From the NCBI RefSeq assembly GCF_951805225.1, contig NZ_OX638201.1:1302001-1366000 (forward strand): a DNA stretch of 64,000 bases. Direction: 5' to 3'. Numbering within the stretch: the first letter of the stretch is position 1; each line of letters starts with the position of its first letter. This stretch comes from an uncultured Flavobacterium sp. Lineage in GTDB: Bacteria; Bacteroidota; Bacteroidia; Flavobacteriales; Flavobacteriaceae. Position numbers and translations under genes: made by a program. Under the pieces are notes generated by a model, which was given only the letters and a program-made list of their open reading frames with translations, searched no databases and was not told the origin of the DNA. This document shows, one piece after another, positions 28,101 to 36,219 of this stretch.

Positions 28101-28883
28101 CTTAATTTCTCTGTTTATGATCAAAAAATTACAAAATTACAGAACAAACCATCTGCTTTTAGTTTAGTAAACGGAAACGGTGGAAATGCATTAGGAAGCC
28201 CAAGAAATTCAATTTATTCTTATGAATTTACAGGATTAAATAATCAGGGATTACCAACTTTTAAATTGCAAGACGGAGCTGAAAATAATATGACAGATGC
28301 AGATTTTCAAGATACAAAAGATGTAACTAAATATTTGAAATATGAAGGTTCTATTGAACCAAATAAATCTATTGGTTTAGCAAATACTTTTACGTATAAA
28401 AACTGGTCATTATATGTATTTATTGTTGGTTCAGGAGGAAATAAAGTTCGTTTGAATCCAGTTTATGACAGCGTTTATGATGATTTGACAGTATTTACAA
28501 AAGACTTCACAAATCGTTGGATTAATCCTGGAGACGAAAACATTACAAATGTTCCGGTTATCGCAGACAAAAGATTAATTGAAAATAATGGAGGAGAGCG
28601 CACATTAGCAAAAGCTTACAACACTTATAACTATTCTGATGTTAGAATTGCTGATGGTGATTTCGTGAGATTAAAAAACATCTCATTAGGTTGGGAATTT
28701 CCTAAGGATTTCAAGAGAAAATTAGGAGTTAGCACATTTACATTAAAAGGATCAGCAGTAAATCCTTGGTTAATTTATTCAGATAAAAGACTTAACGGTC
28801 AGGATCCTGAATTCCGTAACACAGGAGGTGTAGCTTTTCCAATTACATCACAATATACATTCGCCATAAACCTTTCATTCTAA
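25146..28883 (+). CDS. SusC/RagA-type TonB-dependent transporter with STN domain
   Basis: The 1245-residue outer-membrane protein has a long basic N-terminus and signal segment (to about 40), and an STN signalling domain (about 48-120). These are followed by a CarboxypepD-regulatory-like beta sandwich (about 145-215, IKGKVTDSAGNPLPGATV), a plug with the SusC hallmark GTAPKITVRGSSSIFGDTKP and LKDASATSIYGSRSLNGVV, and a C-terminal beta barrel ending in a final aromatic-rich strand (YTFAINLSF). It imports a large substrate using TonB energy, with SusD as lid. The STN domain indicates that it also reports substrate to FecR. The substrate cannot be named. Confidence 0.95.
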   Translation: MKKPVVKQRLLHRIMKITLFQFVLALVFSSVAMANDVNGQKKLDTKVTITVENLTLDNALSKIEKSAHVKFSYNSRLPQLNQKVSIEANQETLSSILDRILLPFNITFAEVSNQIILQKNVSNPFANSDNHDSLFEILVGPTIKGKVTDSAGNPLPGATVMAKGTKTAVLTDFDGNFTIEVPANSDRLVISYVGMETKEIDTNNTTPTIVLNEVGQNLKEVVVTTGYEKTSKRTFTGAISKISATELKVDGVVDVSRMIEGKAAGVTVQNVTGTFGTAPKITVRGSSSIFGDTKPLWVIDGVVQEDIINISFSDLASGNSETLLSSSVAGLNANDIQNIEILKDASATSIYGSRSLNGVVVVTTKQGRRDSPLKVSYSVENTVRTVPSYSQYDILNSQESMSILKELEGYGGDGKGFLEIASSLNGRFGGVYNILAKQIDTYNTSGGKFGVRNDEVSRNQFLKKYELGNTDWFSVLFRPSITQNHSLSFSGGGKNNTFYASLGYYTDPGWTIADNVKQLTSNIKGTFYINDRLNLTLSTMGSIRNQTAPGSYESKSDPVYGSVNREFDINPFKYVLNTSRTLRPYDDNGNLEYYRNNWAPMNIINELQNNTLDIKVNDIRFQLDLEYKLNNHLTYNLTGSARYANTSREHKIYEDSNVAAAYKAGTALSSEGENAIVQDANIFLYRDPDNLTAPKVSVLPNGGFLRKFTNDMTSYNIRNSVNYRNTFNDKHEVEGFFGTELRSVDRNSDNFTAVGLQFDRGLTPFIDPRLISKIVNDGDSYYGFDAERERTVGFFGKVGYTYDRRYTASLTGRYDGSNRQGNSGSNRWLPTYTVSGKWNITEENFMRNVKSINNLALRASYGLTATAGPATNSLAIYKSFITDRLFLANRESKISIDELQNGDLTWEKQYETNIGLDLGMFNNRVQFVTDVYTRNAFDLVDFVTTSGVGGESIKQGNNADMRTKGIEVGFTTQNIVTNNFKWSTTLNFSVYDQKITKLQNKPSAFSLVNGNGGNALGSPRNSIYSYEFTGLNNQGLPTFKLQDGAENNMTDADFQDTKDVTKYLKYEGSIEPNKSIGLANTFTYKNWSLYVFIVGSGGNKVRLNPVYDSVYDDLTVFTKDFTNRWINPGDENITNVPVIADKRLIENNGGERTLAKAYNTYNYSDVRIADGDFVRLKNISLGWEFPKDFKRKLGVSTFTLKGSAVNPWLIYSDKRLNGQDPEFRNTGGVAFPITSQYTFAINLSF

Positions 28884-28894
28884 TATAATTGATT

Positions 28895-30400
28895 ATGAAA
28901 AATATAAAAATAGCTTTATCACTATTAATACTTGTTGGTTTTAGTAGTTGCGATGATTTCCTTTCGGAAACACCAGATAACAGATTACAGATTGATACAC
29001 CAGAAAAAATATCAGAATTATTGACAGACGCATATCCGGACGGTACTTATATCGATATTGCCGAAACGATGACTGATAACGTATCTGATAATAAAAGTTC
29101 ACTTGTAAACATAAACAATGCTCAAAATTACAATTGGGAATTGCAAGATGATCAAACTGGTAGAGATACTCAGGGTTTTTACTGGAATGCCGCTTACAAA
29201 GCAATTGCAACAGCAAATCAGGCTTTAGCATCAATCAAAGAACTTGGAGACGGTCCTAACCTAAATCCTCAAAAAGGAGAAGCATTGCTTGCAAGAGCTT
29301 ACGCTCATTTTATGTTGGTTTCAATTTGGTCAAATCGTTACAATCCGGCAACAGCAGGAACAGATTTAGGAATTCCTTATGTAACTGAACCAGAAAAAGT
29401 TTTAATTGCAACCTACAAACGTAATTCAGTAAGAGAAGTTTTTGAACTAATCCAAGCAGATATTGAAGAAGGATTGAAATATGTTACGAATGATTACAGA
29501 ACTGATTATTTAAAATATCATTTTAATAAAGAAGCTGCAAAAGCTTTCGCAGCAAGATTTTATATTGCAAAAGGAGATTGGAAACGTGTATTAGAACTTA
29601 CAGACGGATTAGGAAATAAACCAGTTGGAAAACTTAGAGACTGGGTTGCTTATAACTCTTATGATTTTCCTAATAAACCAATCGAATATGCTAAGAATAC
29701 ACAAGTTACAAACCTATTAATAGGATCTCCAAGTTCAATTTGCGGAAGAGCAACAACTTCAAACAGATTTGCTTTTACAAGAGCAAACGAAAGAGATCAG
29801 ATACTTGGCAGCGATACTAATATATTCAACAAAGATTGGTTAATTGATATTTCAATTCAAGGAGCAAGCGGAGCAAATGTGGCAGTATATAAATTCAATG
29901 AGTATTTTAAATATACAAATGTAACGGCGCAAATCGGTCTTCCATTTACAGGAGTTGTACTTTTTTCGAACGACGAAATGTTCTTAAACCGTATCGAAGC
30001 TCACGTTATGACAAATCAATTAGATGTTGCTACAGCAGAGTTAGAATATTTCCTTGGAACAAGAACAGACGGATATGACAGCACTACAGATGTATTGACA
30101 AAAGATATGGTGTTAGAAAAATATCCTGTTATTGCTAATGAATATACACCTTTTTATTCTTTATCTCCAGAGCAAACTTCTTATATCAAAGCAATTACAG
30201 AAGCAAGAAGAAGAGAGTTTTTACACGAAGGACTAAGATGGTTTGACATCAAGAGATTCAATTTGGTTGTAGTACACAATACTTATAATCCACAAGGACA
30301 AATAACTAAGAACAATGTCTTGGTTAAAGATGACAAGCGTCGTGCGGTACAAATACCACTAAATGCATCTAATAATGGAATTGAACTAAATCCGAGATAA
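28895..30400 (+). CDS. SusD/RagB-type substrate-binding lipoprotein
   Basis: The start is placed at ATG 28895 rather than the TTG two codons earlier, because it gives a standard lipoprotein signal with Cys in VGFSSCDDFLS (501 residues). SusD features are the TPR-like LLARAYAHFMLVSIW segment and the C-terminal EARRREFLHEGLRWFDIKRF, a near-universal SusD motif. It sits on SusC at the cell surface and captures the substrate. The gene follows susC by 11 nt, so the two are co-translated. Confidence 0.95.
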   Translation: MKNIKIALSLLILVGFSSCDDFLSETPDNRLQIDTPEKISELLTDAYPDGTYIDIAETMTDNVSDNKSSLVNINNAQNYNWELQDDQTGRDTQGFYWNAAYKAIATANQALASIKELGDGPNLNPQKGEALLARAYAHFMLVSIWSNRYNPATAGTDLGIPYVTEPEKVLIATYKRNSVREVFELIQADIEEGLKYVTNDYRTDYLKYHFNKEAAKAFAARFYIAKGDWKRVLELTDGLGNKPVGKLRDWVAYNSYDFPNKPIEYAKNTQVTNLLIGSPSSICGRATTSNRFAFTRANERDQILGSDTNIFNKDWLIDISIQGASGANVAVYKFNEYFKYTNVTAQIGLPFTGVVLFSNDEMFLNRIEAHVMTNQLDVATAELEYFLGTRTDGYDSTTDVLTKDMVLEKYPVIANEYTPFYSLSPEQTSYIKAITEARRREFLHEGLRWFDIKRFNLVVVHNTYNPQGQITKNNVLVKDDKRRAVQIPLNASNNGIELNPR

Positions 30401-30417
30401 ATTTAATTTAAGCGATT

Positions 30418-31281
30418 ATGAAATTAATTAAACAATATAAAAATATAGTACTGGCTGTTGGTATTTTGACACTTGCATCTTGTTCTCAGGAAGATCAGCC
30501 AAAGGAAAGTTTATTGGATTTTACTCCAAAAGTAAAAACTGATTTAGACAAATGGATCGATCAAAACTATATCGATCCTTATAATATAAGTGTACAATAT
30601 GAGTGGAATCAAAATGTTGTAGATAATAATAGATTTTTATTTCCGCCAGAGGTTGACAAAGTACAGCCAGCATTAGAAATAATCAAAAAAATATGGATCG
30701 ATAGTTATACAACAATCGGAGGAAAAGATTTCGTTAAGATCATTGCGCCAAGAGATTTTGTTTTGGTTGGAGGAGTAAACGTGAATCCTGATGATGTCTC
30801 AAATACTTTAGGTTTGGCCGAAGGAGGAAAGAGAATCTCTCTTTTTCAGGTTGATTATGTAGACAAGAAAAACCGTGCTAGTGTAACGGAATTTGTTCAT
30901 ACAATTCAGCATGAATATGTGCATATTTTAAATCAAACTAAAATTTTTGATGTAGAAGCCTGGGCAAAAATAACGCCTAAAGATTATACCTCAGATCCAT
31001 TTAGTATTTCAGATGGAGAAGCTCAGGAACTTGGTTTTATTACCGCCTATGCAAGATCAAATTATACAGAAGATTTTGCAGAAACAGCAGCGATAATTTT
31101 ACTTAGTTCAAAAGAAGAATATGCGGCTTTGCTTGCAAGTATTGTAAATCCGGCCGGAGTTGATGCTATTAAGAAAAAAGAAGCACTTGTAGTTCAATAC
31201 TATAGAGACGCTTTTAATATAGATTTTTATGAGCTAAGAGACGAAGCACAGAAGAATACCACAGATGTTCTAAATGATTAA
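30418..31281 (+). CDS. putative zinc metallohydrolase lipoprotein of the SusCD locus
   Basis: The 287-residue protein has a lipoprotein signal (LTLASCSQ, Cys near 22) and an HExxH zinc motif in IQHEYVHILNQ near residues 163-171, with a downstream EDFAETAAI that may give the third ligand. This fits the family of substrate import-associated zinc metallohydrolase lipoproteins found next to SusC/SusD. It may cut a proteinaceous substrate or free a metal or cofactor at the surface. Substrate is unknown. Confidence 0.85.
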   Translation: MKLIKQYKNIVLAVGILTLASCSQEDQPKESLLDFTPKVKTDLDKWIDQNYIDPYNISVQYEWNQNVVDNNRFLFPPEVDKVQPALEIIKKIWIDSYTTIGGKDFVKIIAPRDFVLVGGVNVNPDDVSNTLGLAEGGKRISLFQVDYVDKKNRASVTEFVHTIQHEYVHILNQTKIFDVEAWAKITPKDYTSDPFSISDGEAQELGFITAYARSNYTEDFAETAAIILLSSKEEYAALLASIVNPAGVDAIKKKEALVVQYYRDAFNIDFYELRDEAQKNTTDVLND

Positions 31282-31301
31282 AAATTTAACAAAGAAAAAT
31301 T

Positions 31302-32633
31302 ATGAAAACTAAAAATATATTTAAGTATATACTGCTTATTATTTTGATGTTGCAAGTAAATAGTTGTGTTAGTACAGATGCTGAACAAAAGTTTGACGAA
31401 ACGCCAACTGAGCGACTAAACAAGCAAAAAAAGGAACTAAATGATTTATTACTTTCTTCTGATCAAGGATGGAAAGCAGTTTATTATACAGATGATAATC
31501 AATTAGGAGGATTTACACATCTGTTTAAATTTCTTCCTAATGGAAAAGTAACTATGGCTTCGGATTTTGATGATGATACAAATAAGCATGATAGTCAGTA
31601 TGAAATTCAATTAGGAAGTACTGTAAGTGTGGTTTTTACGACAAAAAATAAAATCCATTTATTGTCAGATTCAGGTAATTCTCCACTTGCTCCGGGAAGA
31701 GGTTTTTTAGGTGATTTTCAGTTTTTATTTTACGGAGTAGAAAATGGAGACCTTGTTTTCAGAACCAATAGAACTGTAAAAGAAGTTCGTTTTGTAAAAG
31801 CAACAGCTCAAGATTGGGATGATTTAGCAGGAAATACAATCATGAACAAAAACCTGACAGGTGATATTAATAGCCCGTTATTCAGAACGCTTGAAACTAC
31901 AGACGGAACAACAGTTAAAAAATACGAGCTTAACTTTAATCCAGTAGTTCGATTTGGAACAGCATCTCCTTTAGAAGCTGGAAATGCCGAAACGCTTAAA
32001 TTGGCAGTTGCCTATACACCAACTGGAATAACTGTAAAACCTGCAGTTACTGTTGGATCACAAAAATTATCGGCTTTCGCTTATAATGAAACCGATGATA
32101 ACTTTGTTGCAACTGGAACAGGCGGCGCAAAAGCTACAATTCAATTTACAAATGCACCACCAAGATTAACAGATGATTATAAACTGTTTTTAGAAGGCGG
32201 AGGACAAATTACAATAGGATATATAGCTGCGAATTTAGCAAATGCCGGTACCAATTCACCTTACGCTAAAGCAATATTAGCGAAAGTAAACGCTAGTTTG
32301 CCTGCAAATCAAAAAATTGCGAGAGTTCAGATAGCTTTTAATGATCCGTTGAATGGTAATTACATTGCGTATACATTTACTGGAGGAAAAGCATCGATTT
32401 ATCACTTTTTCACCACTACAGAAGATGCAGTAAATAAGACCATTATCTTAACTGATGACGGTTGGATAGGAACTCCGGCAGCAAGAGCATTCTTGAAAAT
32501 CTTAGATGACGAAATCACAAATCCTAAAGGATTATACCTTAAAAAAGAATCGTTTACAATCTTCTATACGAATGTTATTTACACTTATGCAAGTGCAGCT
32601 GCACCGTTTAGATTGACAAACTACAAGTTTTAA
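31302..32633 (+). CDS. DUF4302-type lipoprotein of the SusCD locus
   Basis: The 443-residue protein has a lipoprotein signal (MLQVNSCVS) followed by a helical RLNKQKKELNDLLLSSDQGWKAVYYTDDNQLGGFTHLFKF start. This start is characteristic of the DUF4302 family that accompanies the zinc metallohydrolase lipoprotein. The rest is beta-rich. It is probably a surface-exposed accessory binding protein of the uptake system. It is the last gene of the operon and is followed by a strong terminator. Confidence 0.78.
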   Translation: MKTKNIFKYILLIILMLQVNSCVSTDAEQKFDETPTERLNKQKKELNDLLLSSDQGWKAVYYTDDNQLGGFTHLFKFLPNGKVTMASDFDDDTNKHDSQYEIQLGSTVSVVFTTKNKIHLLSDSGNSPLAPGRGFLGDFQFLFYGVENGDLVFRTNRTVKEVRFVKATAQDWDDLAGNTIMNKNLTGDINSPLFRTLETTDGTTVKKYELNFNPVVRFGTASPLEAGNAETLKLAVAYTPTGITVKPAVTVGSQKLSAFAYNETDDNFVATGTGGAKATIQFTNAPPRLTDDYKLFLEGGGQITIGYIAANLANAGTNSPYAKAILAKVNASLPANQKIARVQIAFNDPLNGNYIAYTFTGGKASIYHFFTTTEDAVNKTIILTDDGWIGTPAARAFLKILDDEITNPKGLYLKKESFTIFYTNVIYTYASAAAPFRLTNYKF

Positions 32634-32669
32634 AAGAAGAGTTTTTTTAGTTTTGTTTTTAATTTTGGA

Positions 32670-32701
32670 AAAAAAGCGGCTCCAATCGAGCCGTTTTTTT
32701 T
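32670..32701 (+). terminator. terminator of the SusCD operon
   Basis: CGGCTC pairs with GAGCCG across a 5-nt loop, extended by A/T pairs and followed by eight T. Confidence 0.88.
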
Positions 32702-32843
32702 AAAACAAAGTCAATTTTAAGAACATAATTAATTTGCTTTTTTGTCTGTATGTCAAAAAAATAATGAATCCATTTATTGTTACGTCTGAAACTCAACAGA
32801 CATAAAATGATTGAGAATACAAATATTAAACAACCGAATTATT

Positions 32844-33044
32844 ATGTTAGAAAAAATTTTAAACCTTAGAGGAGTTGAAGTACTTAGTATTAGTGAACAA
32901 AAAAATGTAATGGGTAGCGGAACTGTCAGATGTACAATTCCTTGGACTCCATTTCCTTATAATGGACCATGTATTATGGAACCACAAATCTTTCCGGTTG
33001 AACCAATATGCAAAGCAACAATCGATGGTATAGAATGCTTGTAA
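32844..33044 (+). CDS. small peptide with double-glycine-type leader
   Basis: The start is placed at ATG 32844 (66 residues) because the sequence then begins MLEKILNLRGVEVLSISEQK, matching the flavobacterial bacteriocin-type leader pattern (LxGVxxLxxxEQKxxxGG). The usual GG is GSG here, so processing would leave a core of about 40 residues with four Cys and several Pro. Such leaders are cut by C39-peptidase ABC exporters. No exporter or modification enzyme lies nearby. A start 11 codons earlier (32811) is open but would spoil the leader. A strong terminator follows. Confidence 0.7.
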   Translation: MLEKILNLRGVEVLSISEQKNVMGSGTVRCTIPWTPFPYNGPCIMEPQIFPVEPICKATIDGIECL

Positions 33045-33062
33045 TAAAGTCATTTATATTAG

Positions 33063-33095
33063 AACCGTTTCACGAATTGTGAAACGGTTTTTTTA
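33063..33095 (+). terminator. terminator of the small peptide gene
   Basis: AACCGTTTCAC pairs perfectly with GTGAAACGGTT across a 5-nt loop, followed by seven T. Confidence 0.92.
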
Positions 33096-33169
33096 TTCTT
33101 TTTCATTTTAAAGAAGCGTTCTTCTTCATAAAATATACTATTGTTATTTTTTTAAAAAGGGAATTATCA

Positions 33170-33177
33170 TATATTTG
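33170..33177 (+). promoter_or_regulatory. -7 element before the structured leader
   Basis: TATATTTG fits TAnnTTTG. Transcription would start near 33184, just where the folded RNA element begins. Confidence 0.55.
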
Positions 33178-33186
33178 GCAAGTCAT

Positions 33187-33268
33187 TCATAGCCCTGATA
33201 GAAGCGGTATCCTTTTACTGGCTTTTTTTGCCAGAAAAAGATACAAGTGGATAGCAGGAATAGCTACA
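33187..33268 (+). ncRNA. structured RNA element in the fabG leader (Flavo-1-like candidate)
   Basis: An outer stem pairs TAGC-CCTG (33190-33197) with CAGG...GCTA (33255-33266, AATA bulge). An inner stem pairs GTATC with GATAC and continues as TTTT/AAAA and CTGGC/GCCAG around a T-rich loop. The pattern AGCCCTGAT, GAAGCGGTATCC, then GATACAAGTGGATAGCAGGAA looks like an intergenic RNA I recall as recurrent in flavobacteria, possibly the Flavo-1 family. The name is a memory-based guess; the structure is visible. Confidence 0.6.
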
Positions 33269-33294
33269 AATAATTATTAAAATTAATTTTGAAT

Positions 33295-34041
33295 ATGAAA
33301 TTACTAGAAGGAAAAGTTGCCATCATTACGGGCGCTAGTCGTGGAATTGGAAGAGGAATCGCTGAAGTTTTTGCTAAACATGGTGCAAACGTTGCTTTTA
33401 CATACAGCTCATCTGTAGCATCTGCAGAAGCGCTGGAAGCTGAGTTGAACAGTTTAGGAGTTAAAGCAAAAGGATACCAGTCAAATGCGGCCGATTTTAA
33501 TGAAGCACAAGCTTTTGTTGAAGCTGTTTTAGCTGATTTTGGAACAGTTGATATTTTGATTAACAACGCCGGAATTACAAAAGATAACCTATTAATGCGT
33601 ATGTCTGAGGCTGATTTTGACCAGGTTATTGATGTCAATTTGAAGTCAGTATTTAATATGACAAAAGCAATTCAAAAAACTTTCTTAAAACAACGCGCAG
33701 GTTCTATCATCAATATTAGTTCAGTTGTTGGAGTATCAGGAAACGCAGGACAAACGAACTATGCAGCATCTAAAGCTGGTGCAATTGGTTTTACAAAATC
33801 AGTAGCATTAGAATTAGGTTCACGTAATATTCGTTGTAATGCAATTGCTCCGGGATTTATCGAAACTGAAATGACAGCAAAATTACCGGAAGATGTAGTA
33901 AAAGGATGGAGAGAAGGAATTCCGTTGAAACGCGGAGGAACAGTAGAAGATGTAGCAAATGCTTGTCTTTTCCTTGCTTCAGATATGAGCGCATACGTTA
34001 CAGGACAAGTCCTTAATGTTTGCGGAGGAATGTTGACATAA
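33295..34041 (+). CDS. fabG: 3-oxoacyl-[ACP] reductase
   Basis: The start is set at ATG 33295 (248 residues, MKLLEGKVAIITG), not the upstream TTG. It has the short-chain dehydrogenase cofactor motif TGASRGIGRG (near 12-21), NNAG near 88-91, the catalytic Ser in NISSVVGVSGNAGQTNYAASKAG (Tyr and Lys in YAASK), and a FabG-type C-terminus SAYVTGQVLNVCGGM. It reduces 3-oxoacyl-ACP with NADPH in fatty acid elongation. It is preceded by a structured RNA and its own promoter. Confidence 0.94.
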   Translation: MKLLEGKVAIITGASRGIGRGIAEVFAKHGANVAFTYSSSVASAEALEAELNSLGVKAKGYQSNAADFNEAQAFVEAVLADFGTVDILINNAGITKDNLLMRMSEADFDQVIDVNLKSVFNMTKAIQKTFLKQRAGSIINISSVVGVSGNAGQTNYAASKAGAIGFTKSVALELGSRNIRCNAIAPGFIETEMTAKLPEDVVKGWREGIPLKRGGTVEDVANACLFLASDMSAYVTGQVLNVCGGMLT

Positions 34042-34045
34042 GGAA

Positions 34046-34077
34046 CTAAGGTTCTAAGTTGCAAAGGTTCAAAGGTT
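34046..34077. repeat. 8-nt-periodic array after fabG
   Basis: Four octamers in a row (CTAAGGTT, CTAAGTTG, CAAAGGTT, CAAAGGTT) begin 4 nt after the fabG stop. The first 17 nt are the exact reverse complement of 11315-11331. Confidence 0.8.
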
Positions 34078-34129
34078 TTATTTTGAGATCTTTGAAATAT
34101 TAAATATTCCCAATCACTAAACTATAAAT

Positions 34130-36157
34130 ATGACTACAAACACGATACTATTATTATTGCTTTCATTAGTAATAGCGGGAGGTTTGTCGTATTTTCAATA
34201 CTTTTTTAAAGCCAAAAACAAATCCAATGTGATTTGGTTTTTGGCTTTTTTACGTTTTTTAGCCATTTTCGGGTTATTAGTCTTATTGATAAATCCTATA
34301 ATGACCAAGAATTCACTCGAAATAACCAAAACTCCATTAGCAATTGCAGTCGATAATTCGAGTTCGATTTCGGTTTTGAAATCAGATAAGAAAGCTGCTG
34401 AATTGTATCAGAAATTAATTTCGAATCCTGCACTTCAGGAAAAATTTGAGATTCAACCTTACCAATTTGATGTAGATTTTAAACCTTTGGATAAATTAGA
34501 TTTCAAAGGAAAACAAACCAATCTGGACGAAGTAGCCAAAAATCTAAAAAGCATCAACAAAAACCTGATTTTCCCAACGGTTGTAATTACTGACGGAAAT
34601 CAAACTACAGGAAACGATTATGTATATCGATTTGATCCTGTCAATAAAGTTTATCCTTTGGTTGTGGGAGATACAACCACTTTTCTTGATTTTAAAATCA
34701 ATCAGCTTAACGTAAATAAATACGCTTTTCATAAAAATAAATTTCCAGTTGAAGTTTTTCTTCAATATTCAGGAGATAAAACCACAAATGCCGATTTTAC
34801 AATTGTGCAGGGAAATTCGGTTGTAGCCAAAGAGAAAGTTTCTTTTTCACCTTCTAAAAAAACAGCGACTTTAAATTTGCTTTTACCCGCAGATAAAGTT
34901 GGATTGCAAATTTTTAAAGCCAGTATTTCATCTGGAACAAAAGAGAAAAACAGTTACAATAATGTAAAGAATTTTGCAGTCGAAGTCATTGATCAAAAGT
35001 CAACAATTGCGATTGTTTCGGCTATAAATCATCCGGATATTGCTGCATTAAAACGCGCAATTGAAGTTAATGCACAACGCAAAGTAATTTTGGTTAAACC
35101 AAATGATATTAGTCAATTACAAGATGTTTCGGTTTTAGTTTTATATCAGCCAACATCAGCATTTAAAGCGATTTTTGACAATAATAAATTAGCAGGAACA
35201 AATACCTTTATAATTACAGGAAACAACACCGATTTTAATTTTCTAAACCAACAACAAAATAGTTTGGTTTTTAAAATGAGCGGACAAAGAGAAGATTACT
35301 TATCAGAATTTCAATCGCAGTTTAATTTGTTTGCGATAGATAATATAGGTTTTGAAAATTTTCCGCCGTTGCAAAATTTATTTGGAACTGTTACCACAAA
35401 CGGAAATGTTTCTGTTTTACTTTCGTCAAAAATTAGAAATGTTTCTACAAATGCGCCTTTATTGGCTTTCGCCGAAAATCAAGGAAAAAGAACCGCTTTT
35501 CTTTTAGGAGAAAACAGCTGGAAATGGCGTTTGCAAAGTCATATTGACAATCAATCATTTGAAAAATATGATGTTTTTATTGATAAGATAATTCAATATT
35601 TAGCCTCAACAACTTCAAGAAAATCACTTGTTGTAACACACGAAAGTTTCTATAATTCAGGAGAAGCAATTGTAATCAATGCGCAGTACTTCAATAAAAA
35701 CTATGAATTTGACGAGAAAGCGAGATTAACAATTACAGTTACAAACGCTGAGACAAAACAAGCGAAAAACTACGATTTACTAAAAGGAAACAATTCTTTC
35801 TCTGTAAATCTGGATGGTTTAGTTACCGGAAAATATAATTTTACAGTAAAAGAACTAAATACAAATACATCATATTCAAGTCATTTTGAGATTTTGGATT
35901 TTGATATCGAAAAGCAGTTCGTAAATCCAGATGTTACAAAACTAAAACAATTAGCGCTTCAAACTGGCGGAAAAGCATTCTTTGAAAATCAAGCCGATAA
36001 TTTGATCAATACACTTCTTGAAAATAAGGAATACAAATCAATAGAGAAAAATATTTCAACCAAAACTCCCTTAATTGATTGGGTTTGGTTGTTGATTTTA
36101 ATCGCAGTTTTCTTAACAACTGAATGGTTTGTTAGAAAATATAATGGGTTACTTTAG
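34130..36157 (+). CDS. membrane protein with VWA-like periplasmic region, unknown function
   Basis: The 675-residue protein has two N-terminal membrane helices (about 5-22 and 35-56), a large soluble region and one C-terminal helix (IDWVWLLILIAVFLTTEWFV, about 648-667). After the second helix comes PLAIAVDNSSSI, similar to the start of von Willebrand A-type domains found in many Bacteroidota membrane proteins; the DxSxS metal site is only partly kept. The layout resembles aerotolerance (Bat)-like or uncharacterised gliding-clade membrane proteins. Function is not assigned. Confidence 0.75.
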   Translation: MTTNTILLLLLSLVIAGGLSYFQYFFKAKNKSNVIWFLAFLRFLAIFGLLVLLINPIMTKNSLEITKTPLAIAVDNSSSISVLKSDKKAAELYQKLISNPALQEKFEIQPYQFDVDFKPLDKLDFKGKQTNLDEVAKNLKSINKNLIFPTVVITDGNQTTGNDYVYRFDPVNKVYPLVVGDTTTFLDFKINQLNVNKYAFHKNKFPVEVFLQYSGDKTTNADFTIVQGNSVVAKEKVSFSPSKKTATLNLLLPADKVGLQIFKASISSGTKEKNSYNNVKNFAVEVIDQKSTIAIVSAINHPDIAALKRAIEVNAQRKVILVKPNDISQLQDVSVLVLYQPTSAFKAIFDNNKLAGTNTFIITGNNTDFNFLNQQQNSLVFKMSGQREDYLSEFQSQFNLFAIDNIGFENFPPLQNLFGTVTTNGNVSVLLSSKIRNVSTNAPLLAFAENQGKRTAFLLGENSWKWRLQSHIDNQSFEKYDVFIDKIIQYLASTTSRKSLVVTHESFYNSGEAIVINAQYFNKNYEFDEKARLTITVTNAETKQAKNYDLLKGNNSFSVNLDGLVTGKYNFTVKELNTNTSYSSHFEILDFDIEKQFVNPDVTKLKQLALQTGGKAFFENQADNLINTLLENKEYKSIEKNISTKTPLIDWVWLLILIAVFLTTEWFVRKYNGLL

Positions 36158-36197
36158 AAAGGGACAAAGGTTCAGAGGAACAAAGACACAAAGTTTT
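36158..36197. repeat. 8-nt-periodic array between membrane-protein gene and hypothetical gene
   Basis: Five consecutive octamers starting AAAG or AGAG (AAAGGGAC, AAAGGTTC, AGAGGAAC, AAAGACAC, AAAGTTTT) begin 1 nt after the stop at 36157. CAAAGGTTCAGAGG is shared with 1674-1687. Confidence 0.8.
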
Positions 36198-36219
36198 ACT
36201 TACTTCAAAACATAATTAA

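Noticed and set aside
32859..33053. 64-codon minus-strand open frame opposite the small peptide gene
   Set aside because: It has no signal, family or expression feature, whereas the plus strand has leader motif and terminator.
33289..33294. TTG start for FabG two codons upstream
   Set aside because: The ATG at 33295 gives the normal FabG N-terminus, so the TTG is not needed.
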